Part shown: one piece after another, positions 6,600 through 13,359 of the stretch
How positions within the stretch are numbered: position 1 is the first letter of the stretch
Layout of the letters: each line of letters opens with the position of its first letter
Source of the DNA: an uncultured Janibacter sp.
GTDB lineage: Bacteria; Actinomycetota; Actinomycetes; Actinomycetales; Dermatophilaceae
Length of the DNA stretch: 21,961 nt
Direction of reading: 5' to 3'
Assembly (NCBI GenBank): GCA_946222495.1
Contig: CAMICF010000018.1
Span: forward strand, 1-21,961
The notes under the pieces: generated by a model
What the model was told of the DNA's origin: nothing
What the model saw: only the letters and a program-made list of their open reading frames with translations
Database searches by the model: none
Position numbers and translations under genes: made by a program

Positions 6600-6634
6600 G
6601 CACCCTCCGCTCCCTCAAATCCAGCGGAGGGTGC
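6600..6634. terminator. Strong hairpin between convergent units
   Basis: A perfect 12-bp inverted repeat GCACCCTCCGCT / AGCGGAGGGTGC with an 11-base loop, about 95 bases after cadD. There is no clear U-tract, as is common for actinobacterial terminators. It could stop transcription from cadD and from the leftward kinase operon, or may have served the broken CDF gene. Confidence 0.65.
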
Positions 6635-6745
6635 CGTTAATCTGCAGGTCGCAGGCGCTGGAGAAGCGTCCCGGCCTTGCGTATGTGATCGTCGCCGTCG
6701 GCTTGCGGTGACGAAGTCACGGGCCCTTGTCCCGCCTAATGATCC

Positions 6746-6925
6746 GCCGTACATCGTCTCTAGTTGGATGGTGGCGAGTGGTCGAAGGAGATCGGGAAGT
6801 GTTCCCTTCATGCAGGAGCGGATCTGCTCGAGGATCTGCGGTGCGTGTCCGGATTCCGAAGCATGCGTCGTCAATCACGACGTGGGCGGAGATGACGGGC
6901 GGGCCCGTGGGTCATATGCAGCACT
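6746..6925 (-). pseudogene. Frameshifted C-terminal remnant of a CDF (CzcD-like) cation efflux protein
   Basis: Reading the minus strand, successive frames give PVISAHVVIDDACF, then SGHAPQILEQIRSCMKG, then EHFPISFDHS, then ATIQLE. Joined in order these match the cytosolic C-terminal domain of CDF transporters of the CzcD type, where a SAHVV(V/I)DD strand is followed by the Ile-Leu-x-Gln-(I/L) helix and the closing HSTxQLE strand. At least three frame changes make it a dead gene, and the six-helix membrane part is missing. It begins a few tens of bases after the stop of the sensor kinase gene, so it was probably once the third gene of that leftward unit or was joined to it by deletion. The family call rests on motif memory, not on a search. 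Confidence 0.6.
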
Positions 6926-6954
6926 GCATCAGGATTTCGGCGAGTTCGTTTCTT

Positions 6955-8073
6955 TCAGCGCACGAGCGGGAGGGAGATGGTGAAGCACGAGCCCTTGTCC
7001 GGGCCGGGGCTGGAAGCGGTGAGTCCTCCGCGATGGGCGTCGATGATGGCCTTGCTGATGGTGAGTCCGATGCCCGATCCTCGCCGGTCGTTTGTGCGTG
7101 CCGAGTCGCCGCGATAGAAGCGTTCAAATGCGTGCTGTACCTGGTCCGGGGTCATGCCGTCGCCGGTGTCGGTGATGGTGATGATGGCCTCATCGCCTTC
7201 GCGTCCCGCCGCAAGGGTGACTGTTCCACCCGCAGGAGTGTGCCTGTGTGCGTTGGTGAGGAGGTTGCTCATGACTTGGGCGAATCGGACCGGATCGACG
7301 AGGGTCTCGAGTCCTGTTGCCTTGCCAACGTCCAGGACCAAGTCGAGGCCCTTCTCGGAGTAGCTCTCACGCACCCCCCCGTAGGCCGCCCACAACAGGT
7401 CTGCAATCTTGTGGTGCTGGACGTCGAGGGCGAGGCGGCCTTCTTCGGCTGTGGAGACCGCGGTGATGTCCTCGGCCAGTCGCGCCAGCCGTTCCGTCTG
7501 GGCGGTCAACGCGAGACGAGAGTCATCACCGAGTGCCACGACGCCGTCGTGGAGTCCCTCGTGGTAGGCGCTGAGGGTCGCGATCGGCGTGCGCAGTTCG
7601 TGGGCGAGGTCGGACAGCATCCGTCGTCGGGTGTCCTCGACCCCTTCCAGCCGGGCCGCCATCACGTTGAAGGCTTCGGCGAGGGTCTCCAGCTCTGTCC
7701 CCGCACCGACGTGTGGCACCCGGGTGGAGTAGTGGCCACGGCTCAGTTCGCGGGCGGCGTCGGTCATCAACGCCAGCGGTTGGCGCAGCCGTCGGGCAAG
7801 GAACCAGGCCACCGCGGTGGCCCCCGTCAAAGAGATGAGCAGGCTCACACCCAGGGCGATGAGCGACGCGTCCCGATAGGCCATCTCGATGTGGACCAGC
7901 TCGGGTGTGTTCTGCTGGTGCCCGGCCTGAAGGAGGTGGTCGTGGAAGATCGGGGGGCCGATGACGGCGGCGACGAGCCCAGCGGTCAGTGCTCCCGCAA
8001 GCAGTACCAGGATCTGTCCCACGAGCAACCGCGGCGCCAAGCCTCTGGAGAGTGTGTTGACGCGTTTGTTCAT
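6955..8073 (-). CDS. Two-component sensor histidine kinase
   Basis: A 372-residue membrane kinase. There are two membrane segments (about 18-40 and 69-92) with a short external loop rich in His (HDHLLQAGHQQ), then a HAMP linker, the dimerisation box LSDLAHELRTP with phospho-acceptor H158, and a catalytic domain with NLLTNAHRHT (N box), DTGDGM (G1), FERFYRG (F box) and GSGIGL (G2). The short periplasmic loop and the copper genes on the other side suggest a CopS/CusS-like metal sensor, which is inference. ATG 8073 overlaps the response regulator stop (ATGA), so the two are translationally coupled; an upstream extension in frame would run through the regulator gene and is rejected. Confidence 0.92.
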   Translation of the reverse strand: MNKRVNTLSRGLAPRLLVGQILVLLAGALTAGLVAAVIGPPIFHDHLLQAGHQQNTPELVHIEMAYRDASLIALGVSLLISLTGATAVAWFLARRLRQPLALMTDAARELSRGHYSTRVPHVGAGTELETLAEAFNVMAARLEGVEDTRRRMLSDLAHELRTPIATLSAYHEGLHDGVVALGDDSRLALTAQTERLARLAEDITAVSTAEEGRLALDVQHHKIADLLWAAYGGVRESYSEKGLDLVLDVGKATGLETLVDPVRFAQVMSNLLTNAHRHTPAGGTVTLAAGREGDEAIITITDTGDGMTPDQVQHAFERFYRGDSARTNDRRGSGIGLTISKAIIDAHRGGLTASSPGPDKGSCFTISLPLVR

Positions 8074-8792
8074 CCCGACCCCATCCGGTAACCGATGCCG
8101 CGCACCGTGGCGATGTAGCGAGCCAGATCGGGGTTGTCTCCGAGCTTGCGTCGCAGGTGAGCGATGTGGACGTCGACCAGGTGCTCGTCGCCGACCCAGC
8201 CGCCACCCCAGACGTCCTCGATGAGCTGCGTGCGGGTGAAGGCCATCGAGGGTCGTTGGGCCATGGTCATCAGCAGATCCCGCTCTGTAGGGGTCAGCGG
8301 CACTGGCTCCCCCTTCAGGTGAACCTGCTGCCCGAGCGGGTCGACCTGAAGATCGCCGAACACCCATGGGGTTGCCGCAGCGGTGGAGTTGCCGGGGTTC
8401 CCGCCCCGGGGGCGACGCAGGACCGTCTGGACGCGTGCCACCAGCTCGCGCACGCTGAAGGGTTTGGTGACGTAGTCGTCGGCGCCCACGGACAGGCCGA
8501 TCAGGGTGTCCACCTCGTCCGTGCGGGCAGTGACGACGATGACGTAGCAGTCGCTGAAGGTGCGGATCTGGCGGCAGACCTCGATGCCGTCCAGTCCGGG
8601 TAGTCCCAGATCGAGGATCACCACGTCTGGGGACTGCTCTCGTGCTGCGTGCACTCCGGCAACGCCGTCGTTCTCCACGGCGGTCTGGTACCCGCTACGG
8701 GCGAGATAGGCGGCAATCATCTCAGCCAGCGTCTTCTCGTCCTCGATGACGAGCACCTTCGCCAACGGCTCAACAGGGGGTCGTGTGCTCAC
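8070..8792 (-). CDS. OmpR/PhoB-family response regulator
   Basis: A 240-residue regulator. The receiver domain has VLVIEDE, the phospho-acceptor D61 in VVILDLGLPG, VVTART and the conserved Lys in TKPFS. The C-terminal winged helix contains LTPTERDLLMTMAQRP, the recognition region HLVDVHIAHLRRKLGD and the closing VRGIGYRM. It is the first gene of the leftward regulator-kinase operon and is divergent from the SHOCT-multicopper oxidase operon. That layout makes the latter its likely target in response to copper; this is inferred from position only. Confidence 0.93.
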   Translation of the reverse strand: MSTRPPVEPLAKVLVIEDEKTLAEMIAAYLARSGYQTAVENDGVAGVHAAREQSPDVVILDLGLPGLDGIEVCRQIRTFSDCYVIVVTARTDEVDTLIGLSVGADDYVTKPFSVRELVARVQTVLRRPRGGNPGNSTAAATPWVFGDLQVDPLGQQVHLKGEPVPLTPTERDLLMTMAQRPSMAFTRTQLIEDVWGGGWVGDEHLVDVHIAHLRRKLGDNPDLARYIATVRGIGYRMGSG

Positions 8793-8862
8793 GACAGACA
8801 GTCTCGCCCGAGGGCCTCGCCGCGACAGACATCAGCGGTGAATTGACGACGATCTTCGTCAA
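8792..8862. promoter_or_regulatory. Candidate response-regulator binding sites
   Basis: Between the divergent operons are a direct repeat CGACAGACA (8792-8800 and 8823-8831, 31 bp apart, about three helical turns) and an inverted repeat TTGACGA-CGATCT-TCGTCAA (8843-8862). Either could be an operator. No convincing promoter boxes at normal spacing were found with them. Confidence 0.35.
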
Positions 8863-8952
8863 ACCTCAACGCGGAGACCACCAATCCATGACGTTCCTCC
8901 GAGAGTCTGTCCGTATGCCGGCTGAAGGTCGGCGCCAGGAAGGAGTCTCCCG

Positions 8953-9186
8953 ATGATGTGGAACCAGGGCTGCGACATGATGTGGCTGGGCATGACCGCG
9001 GGGGTCCTCACCTTCTGGGTGATCGTCGTACTCGCCGTGCGTGCCCTCTTCCCCGGGCAGAAGAGGGCCGGCTCAGAGCCCCCTCGACCTGACGCCTTGA
9101 CGCTTCTGGACGAAGGGCTGGCCCGCGGTGACCTGAGCGTCGATGAGTACGAGAAGCGACGTCATCTGATCATTCACGGCCGCTGA
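8953..9186 (+). CDS. SHOCT-domain small membrane protein
   Basis: A 77-residue protein with one N-terminal membrane segment (about 10-31) and a C-terminal SHOCT motif, LTLLDEGLARGDLSVDEYEKRRHLI, the short helical oligomerisation motif found at the ends of many small membrane proteins. The N-terminus MMWNQGCDMMWLGM is rich in Met and includes Cys, which may be relevant to copper. AGGAAGGAG precedes the ATG. It is the first gene of the rightward copper operon. No enzymatic role is expected. Confidence 0.85.
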   Translation: MMWNQGCDMMWLGMTAGVLTFWVIVVLAVRALFPGQKRAGSEPPRPDALTLLDEGLARGDLSVDEYEKRRHLIIHGR

Positions 9187-9220
9187 CGTGCGTCGGCACA
9201 TCGACACTTGGAAGGGAACT

Positions 9221-10717
9221 ATGAACACCATCACTCGCCGTGGCCTGCTGATCGGCGGCCTCGGTGCCGCCGGCACAGTCGGTTTGGGAGCCTATGCCGC
9301 CACCCAGGGATCGAGTCCAAGTACACCGAAGGGCCCGTTCGGCGCCCCGACGCCTGTCTCACCTGACCGTGGCCAGGCGGTGGTGACCAAGACGTTGACC
9401 GCCAAGCCGATCACCCTCGACCTGGCGGGCCGCACCGTCTCGACCTGGGGATACGGCGACGCCGTGCCGGGCCCGCTTCTGCGAGCCAACGCCGGCGACT
9501 TCCTGCGCGTCACTCTCGACAACCAGCTGCCGGACGAGACCACCATCCACTGGCACGGTATTCGTCTGCGCAACCAAGCCGACGGGGTCCCCGGCATGAC
9601 CCAGGACCCGGTAAAGCCAGACGCCTCCTACGTCTACGAGTTCACTGCGCCCGACCCGGGCACGTACTTCTTCCACCCCCACGTAGGCGTCCAGCTCGAC
9701 CGTGGGTTGTACGCCCCGTTGATCATCGACGATCCGAAGGAGCCAGGGGACTACGACACCGAGTGGGTCCTTGTCCTCGATGACTGGATCGACGGAACGG
9801 GCACCACACCCGAGCAGGTCCTGGATGAGCTCGTGGCCAATGATTCCGGATCCGGTGGCATGGATGGCATGGACCACGGCGAGATGGATGGCATGAGCCG
9901 AGGCACCACGGACGAGGCCGGGCCTTGGGGTGACGCCGGAGATGTGACCTATCCCTACTTCCTCATCAACGGGCGCCCGCCCGCAGACCTTGAGACGCTC
10001 ACTGCCAAGCCTGGGCAGAAGGTTCGTCTGCGATTCATCAACGCCGCCTCCGACACCATCTTCGCCGTCGCTCTCGGAGGGCATCGGATGACGATCACGC
10101 ACAGCGACGGATTCCCTGTCCAACCGACCGAGACAGATGCGTTCTACATCGGGATGGGTGAACGGTACGACGCGATCGTCACCCTTGGCGACGGGGCCTT
10201 TCCCTTGGTGGCCAAGCCGGTCGGCAAGACCAGCGGTGGCCAGGCCATGGCCCTGATCCGCACCGGAAGCGGCAGTGCACCCGGTGAGGGCGCCAACCCA
10301 CGAGAACTGTCCGGGAAGGTCCTCATCGGCTCCGACCTCCGACCCACCCAGGCTGCCAAGCTACCCAGCAGGACTGCTGATGCGACCACGCGGCTGACCC
10401 TCACCGGATCGATGCAGCCCTACGCGTGGGGGATGAACGGGGCGCCGTTCGGCGAGAACGAACCGTTGACCGTCCAGGCCGGGCAACGACTGCGGATCAA
10501 CGCCACCAACATGACGATGATGACCCACCCGCTGCACGTGCACGGGCACACCTTCGCCCTGCCCTCCGGGCTCAGGAAGGACACTGTCCTCATGGCCCCG
10601 ATGCAGTCATTCGCCATCGACCTCGACGCTGACAACACAGGTGACTGGATGATCCACTGCCACAACATCTACCACGCCGAGGCTGGCATGATGATCGCCC
10701 TGAAGTACACCACATGA
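9221..10717 (+). CDS. Tat-exported multicopper oxidase (CueO/CopA-like)
   Basis: A 498-residue oxidase that in this family converts Cu(I) to the less toxic Cu(II) using O2. The N-terminus ITRRGLLIGGLGAAG is a twin-arginine signal. Copper motifs are all present: HWHG (H110, H112), HPH (H152, H154), HPLHVHGHTF, and the type 1/type 3 signature HCHNIYHAEAGM with axial Met. A Met/His/Asp-rich loop (GMDGMDHGEMDGM, at about 220) resembles substrate-copper binding inserts of CueO-type enzymes. ATG 9221 is chosen over an in-frame GTG at 9188 because GGAAGGG precedes it and the Tat motif follows directly. The stop overlaps the next start (ATGA). Confidence 0.95.
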   Translation: MNTITRRGLLIGGLGAAGTVGLGAYAATQGSSPSTPKGPFGAPTPVSPDRGQAVVTKTLTAKPITLDLAGRTVSTWGYGDAVPGPLLRANAGDFLRVTLDNQLPDETTIHWHGIRLRNQADGVPGMTQDPVKPDASYVYEFTAPDPGTYFFHPHVGVQLDRGLYAPLIIDDPKEPGDYDTEWVLVLDDWIDGTGTTPEQVLDELVANDSGSGGMDGMDHGEMDGMSRGTTDEAGPWGDAGDVTYPYFLINGRPPADLETLTAKPGQKVRLRFINAASDTIFAVALGGHRMTITHSDGFPVQPTETDAFYIGMGERYDAIVTLGDGAFPLVAKPVGKTSGGQAMALIRTGSGSAPGEGANPRELSGKVLIGSDLRPTQAAKLPSRTADATTRLTLTGSMQPYAWGMNGAPFGENEPLTVQAGQRLRINATNMTMMTHPLHVHGHTFALPSGLRKDTVLMAPMQSFAIDLDADNTGDWMIHCHNIYHAEAGMMIALKYTT

Positions 10718-11607
10718 GGCCCCTTCGACGACGTGCTGTCCTTGGTGTCGCTACCGCCGCTGTCGTGGCGTTGCTGGCCGCCTGTTCGTCCACCTCCGAG
10801 ACCGGGACGCCCCAGTCCGCCGGTAACCAGTCGTCGACCCCTGCAGGAGGCGCTGCGGCCGAACAGCCCACACCCATGCTTCATGTTCACGGGATCGCCC
10901 GACATCCGCTCACCGGCGACCTTCTCGTGGCCTCACACCAAGGCTTGTTCCAGAAGGTCGATGGCAAACTCGCCCGCATAGGGCCTGCCATCGACCTCAT
11001 GGGCTTCACCATCGACGACGACGGCACCCTGTACGCCTCCGGCCACCCAGCGCCCGGCACCGATCTGCCCCAGCCAGTCGGTCTCATCACATCCCAGGAC
11101 ACAGGCCGGACCTGGCAGGTCGCTTCACTCGGTGGACGCTCGGACTTCCACGCCCTGACGGTCGGCCCAGACGGCGTCATCGGGTTTGACGGAACGCTCC
11201 GACACACCAGCGACAACACGACCTGGACCACGCGGGACATCCCCTCGCCGCCACGAGTACTGGCCGCTGCTCCGACGTCGGGGAAGGTGCTGGCCACCAC
11301 GAGCGCTGGCCTGCTCATGAGCCAGGATCAAGGGGCGACCTGGAGCTCTCTCGACCCACCGCAGACCGCCGTCCTCGTCGCTTGGGCCGACGAAGAGACC
11401 ATCGTGACCTCGTCAGCCGAAGGAAGACTGGCGACCAGCAGGGACGCCGGCCAGACCTGGACCCTTCATCCCGAGAGCATCGGTCAGGCCGAAGCGCTGT
11501 GGGCGGGCCGCACCAGCGACGGGCAGCTGGAGATCATCGCGTCTGTCGATGGGCGCGTGATCAGCACCACGGATGCAGGAACGACCACTCAGACACTGGT
11601 TCAGTGA
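10714..11607 (+). CDS. F510_1955-type BNR/sortilin-like lipoprotein
   Basis: A 297-residue exported lipoprotein with lipobox LLAAC (C24). After a Ser/Thr/Gly linker the domain opens with MLHVHGIARHPLTGDLLVASHQGLF and has several Asp-box-like turns (SQDTGRTW, SQDQGATW, SRDAGQTW), which place it among BNR-repeat beta-propeller proteins annotated as F510_1955 family glycosylhydrolases. I see no sign of real hydrolase activity. The conserved HVHG near the start of the propeller and coupling to the multicopper oxidase (4-base overlap) point to a copper-related role on the outer face of the membrane, but that is inferred. It is the last gene of the operon. Confidence 0.85.
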   Translation: MRPLRRRAVLGVATAAVVALLAACSSTSETGTPQSAGNQSSTPAGGAAAEQPTPMLHVHGIARHPLTGDLLVASHQGLFQKVDGKLARIGPAIDLMGFTIDDDGTLYASGHPAPGTDLPQPVGLITSQDTGRTWQVASLGGRSDFHALTVGPDGVIGFDGTLRHTSDNTTWTTRDIPSPPRVLAAAPTSGKVLATTSAGLLMSQDQGATWSSLDPPQTAVLVAWADEETIVTSSAEGRLATSRDAGQTWTLHPESIGQAEALWAGRTSDGQLEIIASVDGRVISTTDAGTTTQTLVQ

Positions 11608-11660
11608 CCCGTCGTCGCCGTCCCTGTGCATCATCGGGTGGCCTTCATCCAGACCTTGAT

Positions 11661-11678
11661 GGTCCGTCTGGCCGGACC
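11661..11678. terminator. Candidate bidirectional hairpin
   Basis: GGTCCG-TCTGGC-CGGACC between the convergent lipoprotein and Cys-rich genes. The stem is only 6 bp, G/C-rich, without a U-tract, so this is a weak call supported mainly by its place between converging genes. Confidence 0.35.
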
Positions 11679-11711
11679 GGGGGTGGCGCACGATTCGCGC
11701 CCGGTGGACAG

Positions 11712-12119
11712 TCAATTGAGTGAGTTGATCAGCTCGCGGCACGCCTGCTCGCACCGCCGGCACGCCTCGGCGCAGATGCGGCAGTGCTCGTGCATCGAGG
11801 CATGCTTCTCGCAGCTGTCGCCGCACGACGTGCACGCTGTTGCGCAGACCTCAAGAAGGGCCCGCGTGACATTGGCGTCATAGCCGGTGTGGCGCGAGAG
11901 CGCCGATCCGGTGGTCGTGCAGATGTCCGCGCAGTCGAGGTTGGCGCGGATGCATTTGGTGAGGTCCGCGACCGTGTCTTCGCTCAGACAGGCATCGGCA
12001 CAGGCAGTGCAGGTCTGGGCACATTCGAAGCAGGCTTGGATGCATTCGGTCCACTTGGCCCTGTCGATGTTCCCCAAGTCCTTCGGGTAGGCCTCGAGCA
12101 TTTGCTCCACGGTGTGCAT
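11712..12119 (-). CDS. Four-helix-bundle copper-storage-like protein (Csp/DUF326)
   Basis: A 135-residue soluble helical protein with 17 cysteines arranged mostly as CxxxC and CxxC pairs along four helices: CIQACFECAQTCTACADAC, CIRANLDCADIC, CATACTSCGDSC and CRICAEACRRCEQAC. This is the pattern of Csp proteins, which line the bundle core with Cys and store many Cu(I) ions. There is no signal peptide, so it fits the cytosolic Csp3 type. ATG 12119 is chosen because AAGGAG sits six bases upstream and the family N-terminus begins here; longer upstream frames have no support. A CsoR-type palindrome lies about 130 bases upstream, shared with the divergent lipoprotein gene. Confidence 0.92.
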   Translation of the reverse strand: MHTVEQMLEAYPKDLGNIDRAKWTECIQACFECAQTCTACADACLSEDTVADLTKCIRANLDCADICTTTGSALSRHTGYDANVTRALLEVCATACTSCGDSCEKHASMHEHCRICAEACRRCEQACRELINSLN

Positions 12120-12247
12120 GCTTGGCTCCTTCATACGGTCGAGCGACGCGAAGGCCGACCTTGCGGCGCGTAGCGAGTTCGGGAAGTACCCGAGCGAGGT
12201 ATCCCGAAACACGCGGCCGGTTCGCTGGCCACTCACCAGCACGATTC

Positions 12248-12272
12248 ACGATACCCCGAAGGGGTATACGGT
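12248..12272. promoter_or_regulatory. Second CsoR-type operator with flanking -10 candidates
   Basis: ATACCCC-GAA-GGGGTAT (12251-12267) is a perfect 7-bp-arm palindrome of the CsoR family, nearly the same as the site at 2378-2393. A TACGGT (12267-12272) could be the -10 of the rightward lipoprotein gene, with a 28-base gap to its ATG. TATCGT on the minus strand (12253-12248) could serve the Csp gene. -35 boxes are poor on both sides. Confidence 0.7.
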
Positions 12273-12300
12273 TGAGAAGACACAAGTGAAGGGAGAGGGT

Positions 12301-12900
12301 ATGACAACGGCCAATCGGAAGGTTTGCGCGGTCGCGATTGCTGCTGCTGCAGCAGTCGCGCTGCTTGCAGGGTGCGGAGGCGCTGCTGAGGACGACTCGC
12401 CGCAGTCGTCGATGACGTCCCACTCGTCTGCGTCCGGCAGTGAAACGAGTGGGGCAATGGGAGGCCATGCCCACAAGCCCGAGGGCGGGCCTCCTCCGGA
12501 GGGTATGGAGAAGGCGAACTCGCCGACGTATCCCGTCGGCACCACGGTGACGCTGACTGCTGACCACATGCCGGGAATGAAGGGAAGCGAGGCGACCATC
12601 TCGGGCGCCTTCGACACAACCGCCTACTCCGTCAGCTATACACCCACGGACGGCGGTGAGCGGGTCACGAACCACAAGTGGGTCGTTCGTGAAGAGCTCG
12701 AGAACCCCGGCAACGCGCCGCTGGAAGAGGGTACCGAGGTCGTCCTGGACGCCGATCACATGGCCGGCATGGATGGCGCCGAGGCGACGATCGACAGCTC
12801 GACCGACGAGACGTCGTACATGGTCGACTTCACGATGGATGGCATGAAGATGACCAATCACAAATGGGTCGTGGAGAGCGAGATCCAGCCACTCAAGTGA
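12301..12900 (+). CDS. YdhK/DUF1541-family copper-linked lipoprotein
   Basis: A 199-residue lipoprotein: signal peptide with lipobox LLAGC (C25), a Ser/His/Gly linker (GAMGGHAHKPEGG), then two copies of the DUF1541 unit at about 80-132 and 143-194. Each copy has DHMxGMxGxEATI, a TxY strand and TNHKWVV. The DHMPGM and DHMAGM motifs offer His and Met ligands suited to copper. ATG 12301 follows AAGGGAGAGG and starts directly at the signal peptide; the in-frame upstream extension would cross the operator. Members of this family often lie in copper-resistance loci. It is probably controlled from the CsoR-type palindrome just upstream. Confidence 0.9.
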   Translation: MTTANRKVCAVAIAAAAAVALLAGCGGAAEDDSPQSSMTSHSSASGSETSGAMGGHAHKPEGGPPPEGMEKANSPTYPVGTTVTLTADHMPGMKGSEATISGAFDTTAYSVSYTPTDGGERVTNHKWVVREELENPGNAPLEEGTEVVLDADHMAGMDGAEATIDSSTDETSYMVDFTMDGMKMTNHKWVVESEIQPLK

Positions 12901-13017
12901 CCTGAACGGTGAGATGCTGCTGAGTGCGCAGGCAGTGGCAGACGACGCCCTTTTTGCGTTGATCCTCTGCTGCCTCACAGAAGTTTGTTGTCTCCAGGTC
13001 AAGAAGGGCGGATCGCG

Positions 13018-13359
13018 GTGTACGGGATCGTGGCTATGGCGCTGGTAGCTGTGTTCGCTGTGGCGTTCCTGTATGCGCTTCACCGGACTGTCAGTGTGCT
13101 GGCCGAGCCACTGACGGTGCTCCCGGCGCAGTCGGGGTGGTTGCCCCAGGAGCATGCGCTCTCCCGATTCCACGCCCGCTGGTATCCCGCCTCCATCGTC
13201 TTCCTCGCCTTCGACGTCGAGATGCTGTTCATGTACCCGTGGGCAGTGATCGTGGCCGAGGAAGGGATGACTGCGGTGGTGGAGATGTTCCTCTTCCTCG
13301 GAGCCCTGCTCATCGCAGTGACGTGGGCCTGGCGGGAGGGGGTCTTCCGATGGGCCTGA
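13018..13359 (+). CDS. Complex I-like subunit A (NuoA/ND3 family, divergent)
   Basis: A 113-residue protein with three membrane segments. The signature RFHARWYPASIVFLAFDVEMLFMYPWAV is that of NuoA, keeping D66 and E68 in FDVEM. The usual first loop with YECG (the ND3 loop at the quinone site) is missing and replaced by LTVLPAQSGWLPQEHALS, so quinone coupling may be altered. The start is uncertain: GTG 13018 has AAGAAGGG upstream and begins just before the first helix; a TTG at 12985 would add 11 residues but has no good ribosome site. First gene of an eight-gene cluster, overlapping the next gene by 10 bases. Confidence 0.85.
   Translation: MYGIVAMALVAVFAVAFLYALHRTVSVLAEPLTVLPAQSGWLPQEHALSRFHARWYPASIVFLAFDVEMLFMYPWAVIVAEEGMTAVVEMFLFLGALLIAVTWAWREGVFRWA

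Noticed and set aside
6727..8091. Plus-strand open frame of about 450 codons over the histidine kinase
   Set aside because: Antisense shadow of a gene with all kinase motifs; high GC leaves few stops.
12180..12206. Imperfect palindrome around GTACCCGAGCGAGGTATCCC as a third CsoR-type site
   Set aside because: Arms are interrupted and do not keep the ATACCCC/GGGGTAT core seen at the other two sites.
11878..13173. Long minus-strand frame across the lipoprotein and intergenic region
   Set aside because: No recognisable domain; overlaps the well-supported YdhK-type gene and the Csp gene in the wrong frame.
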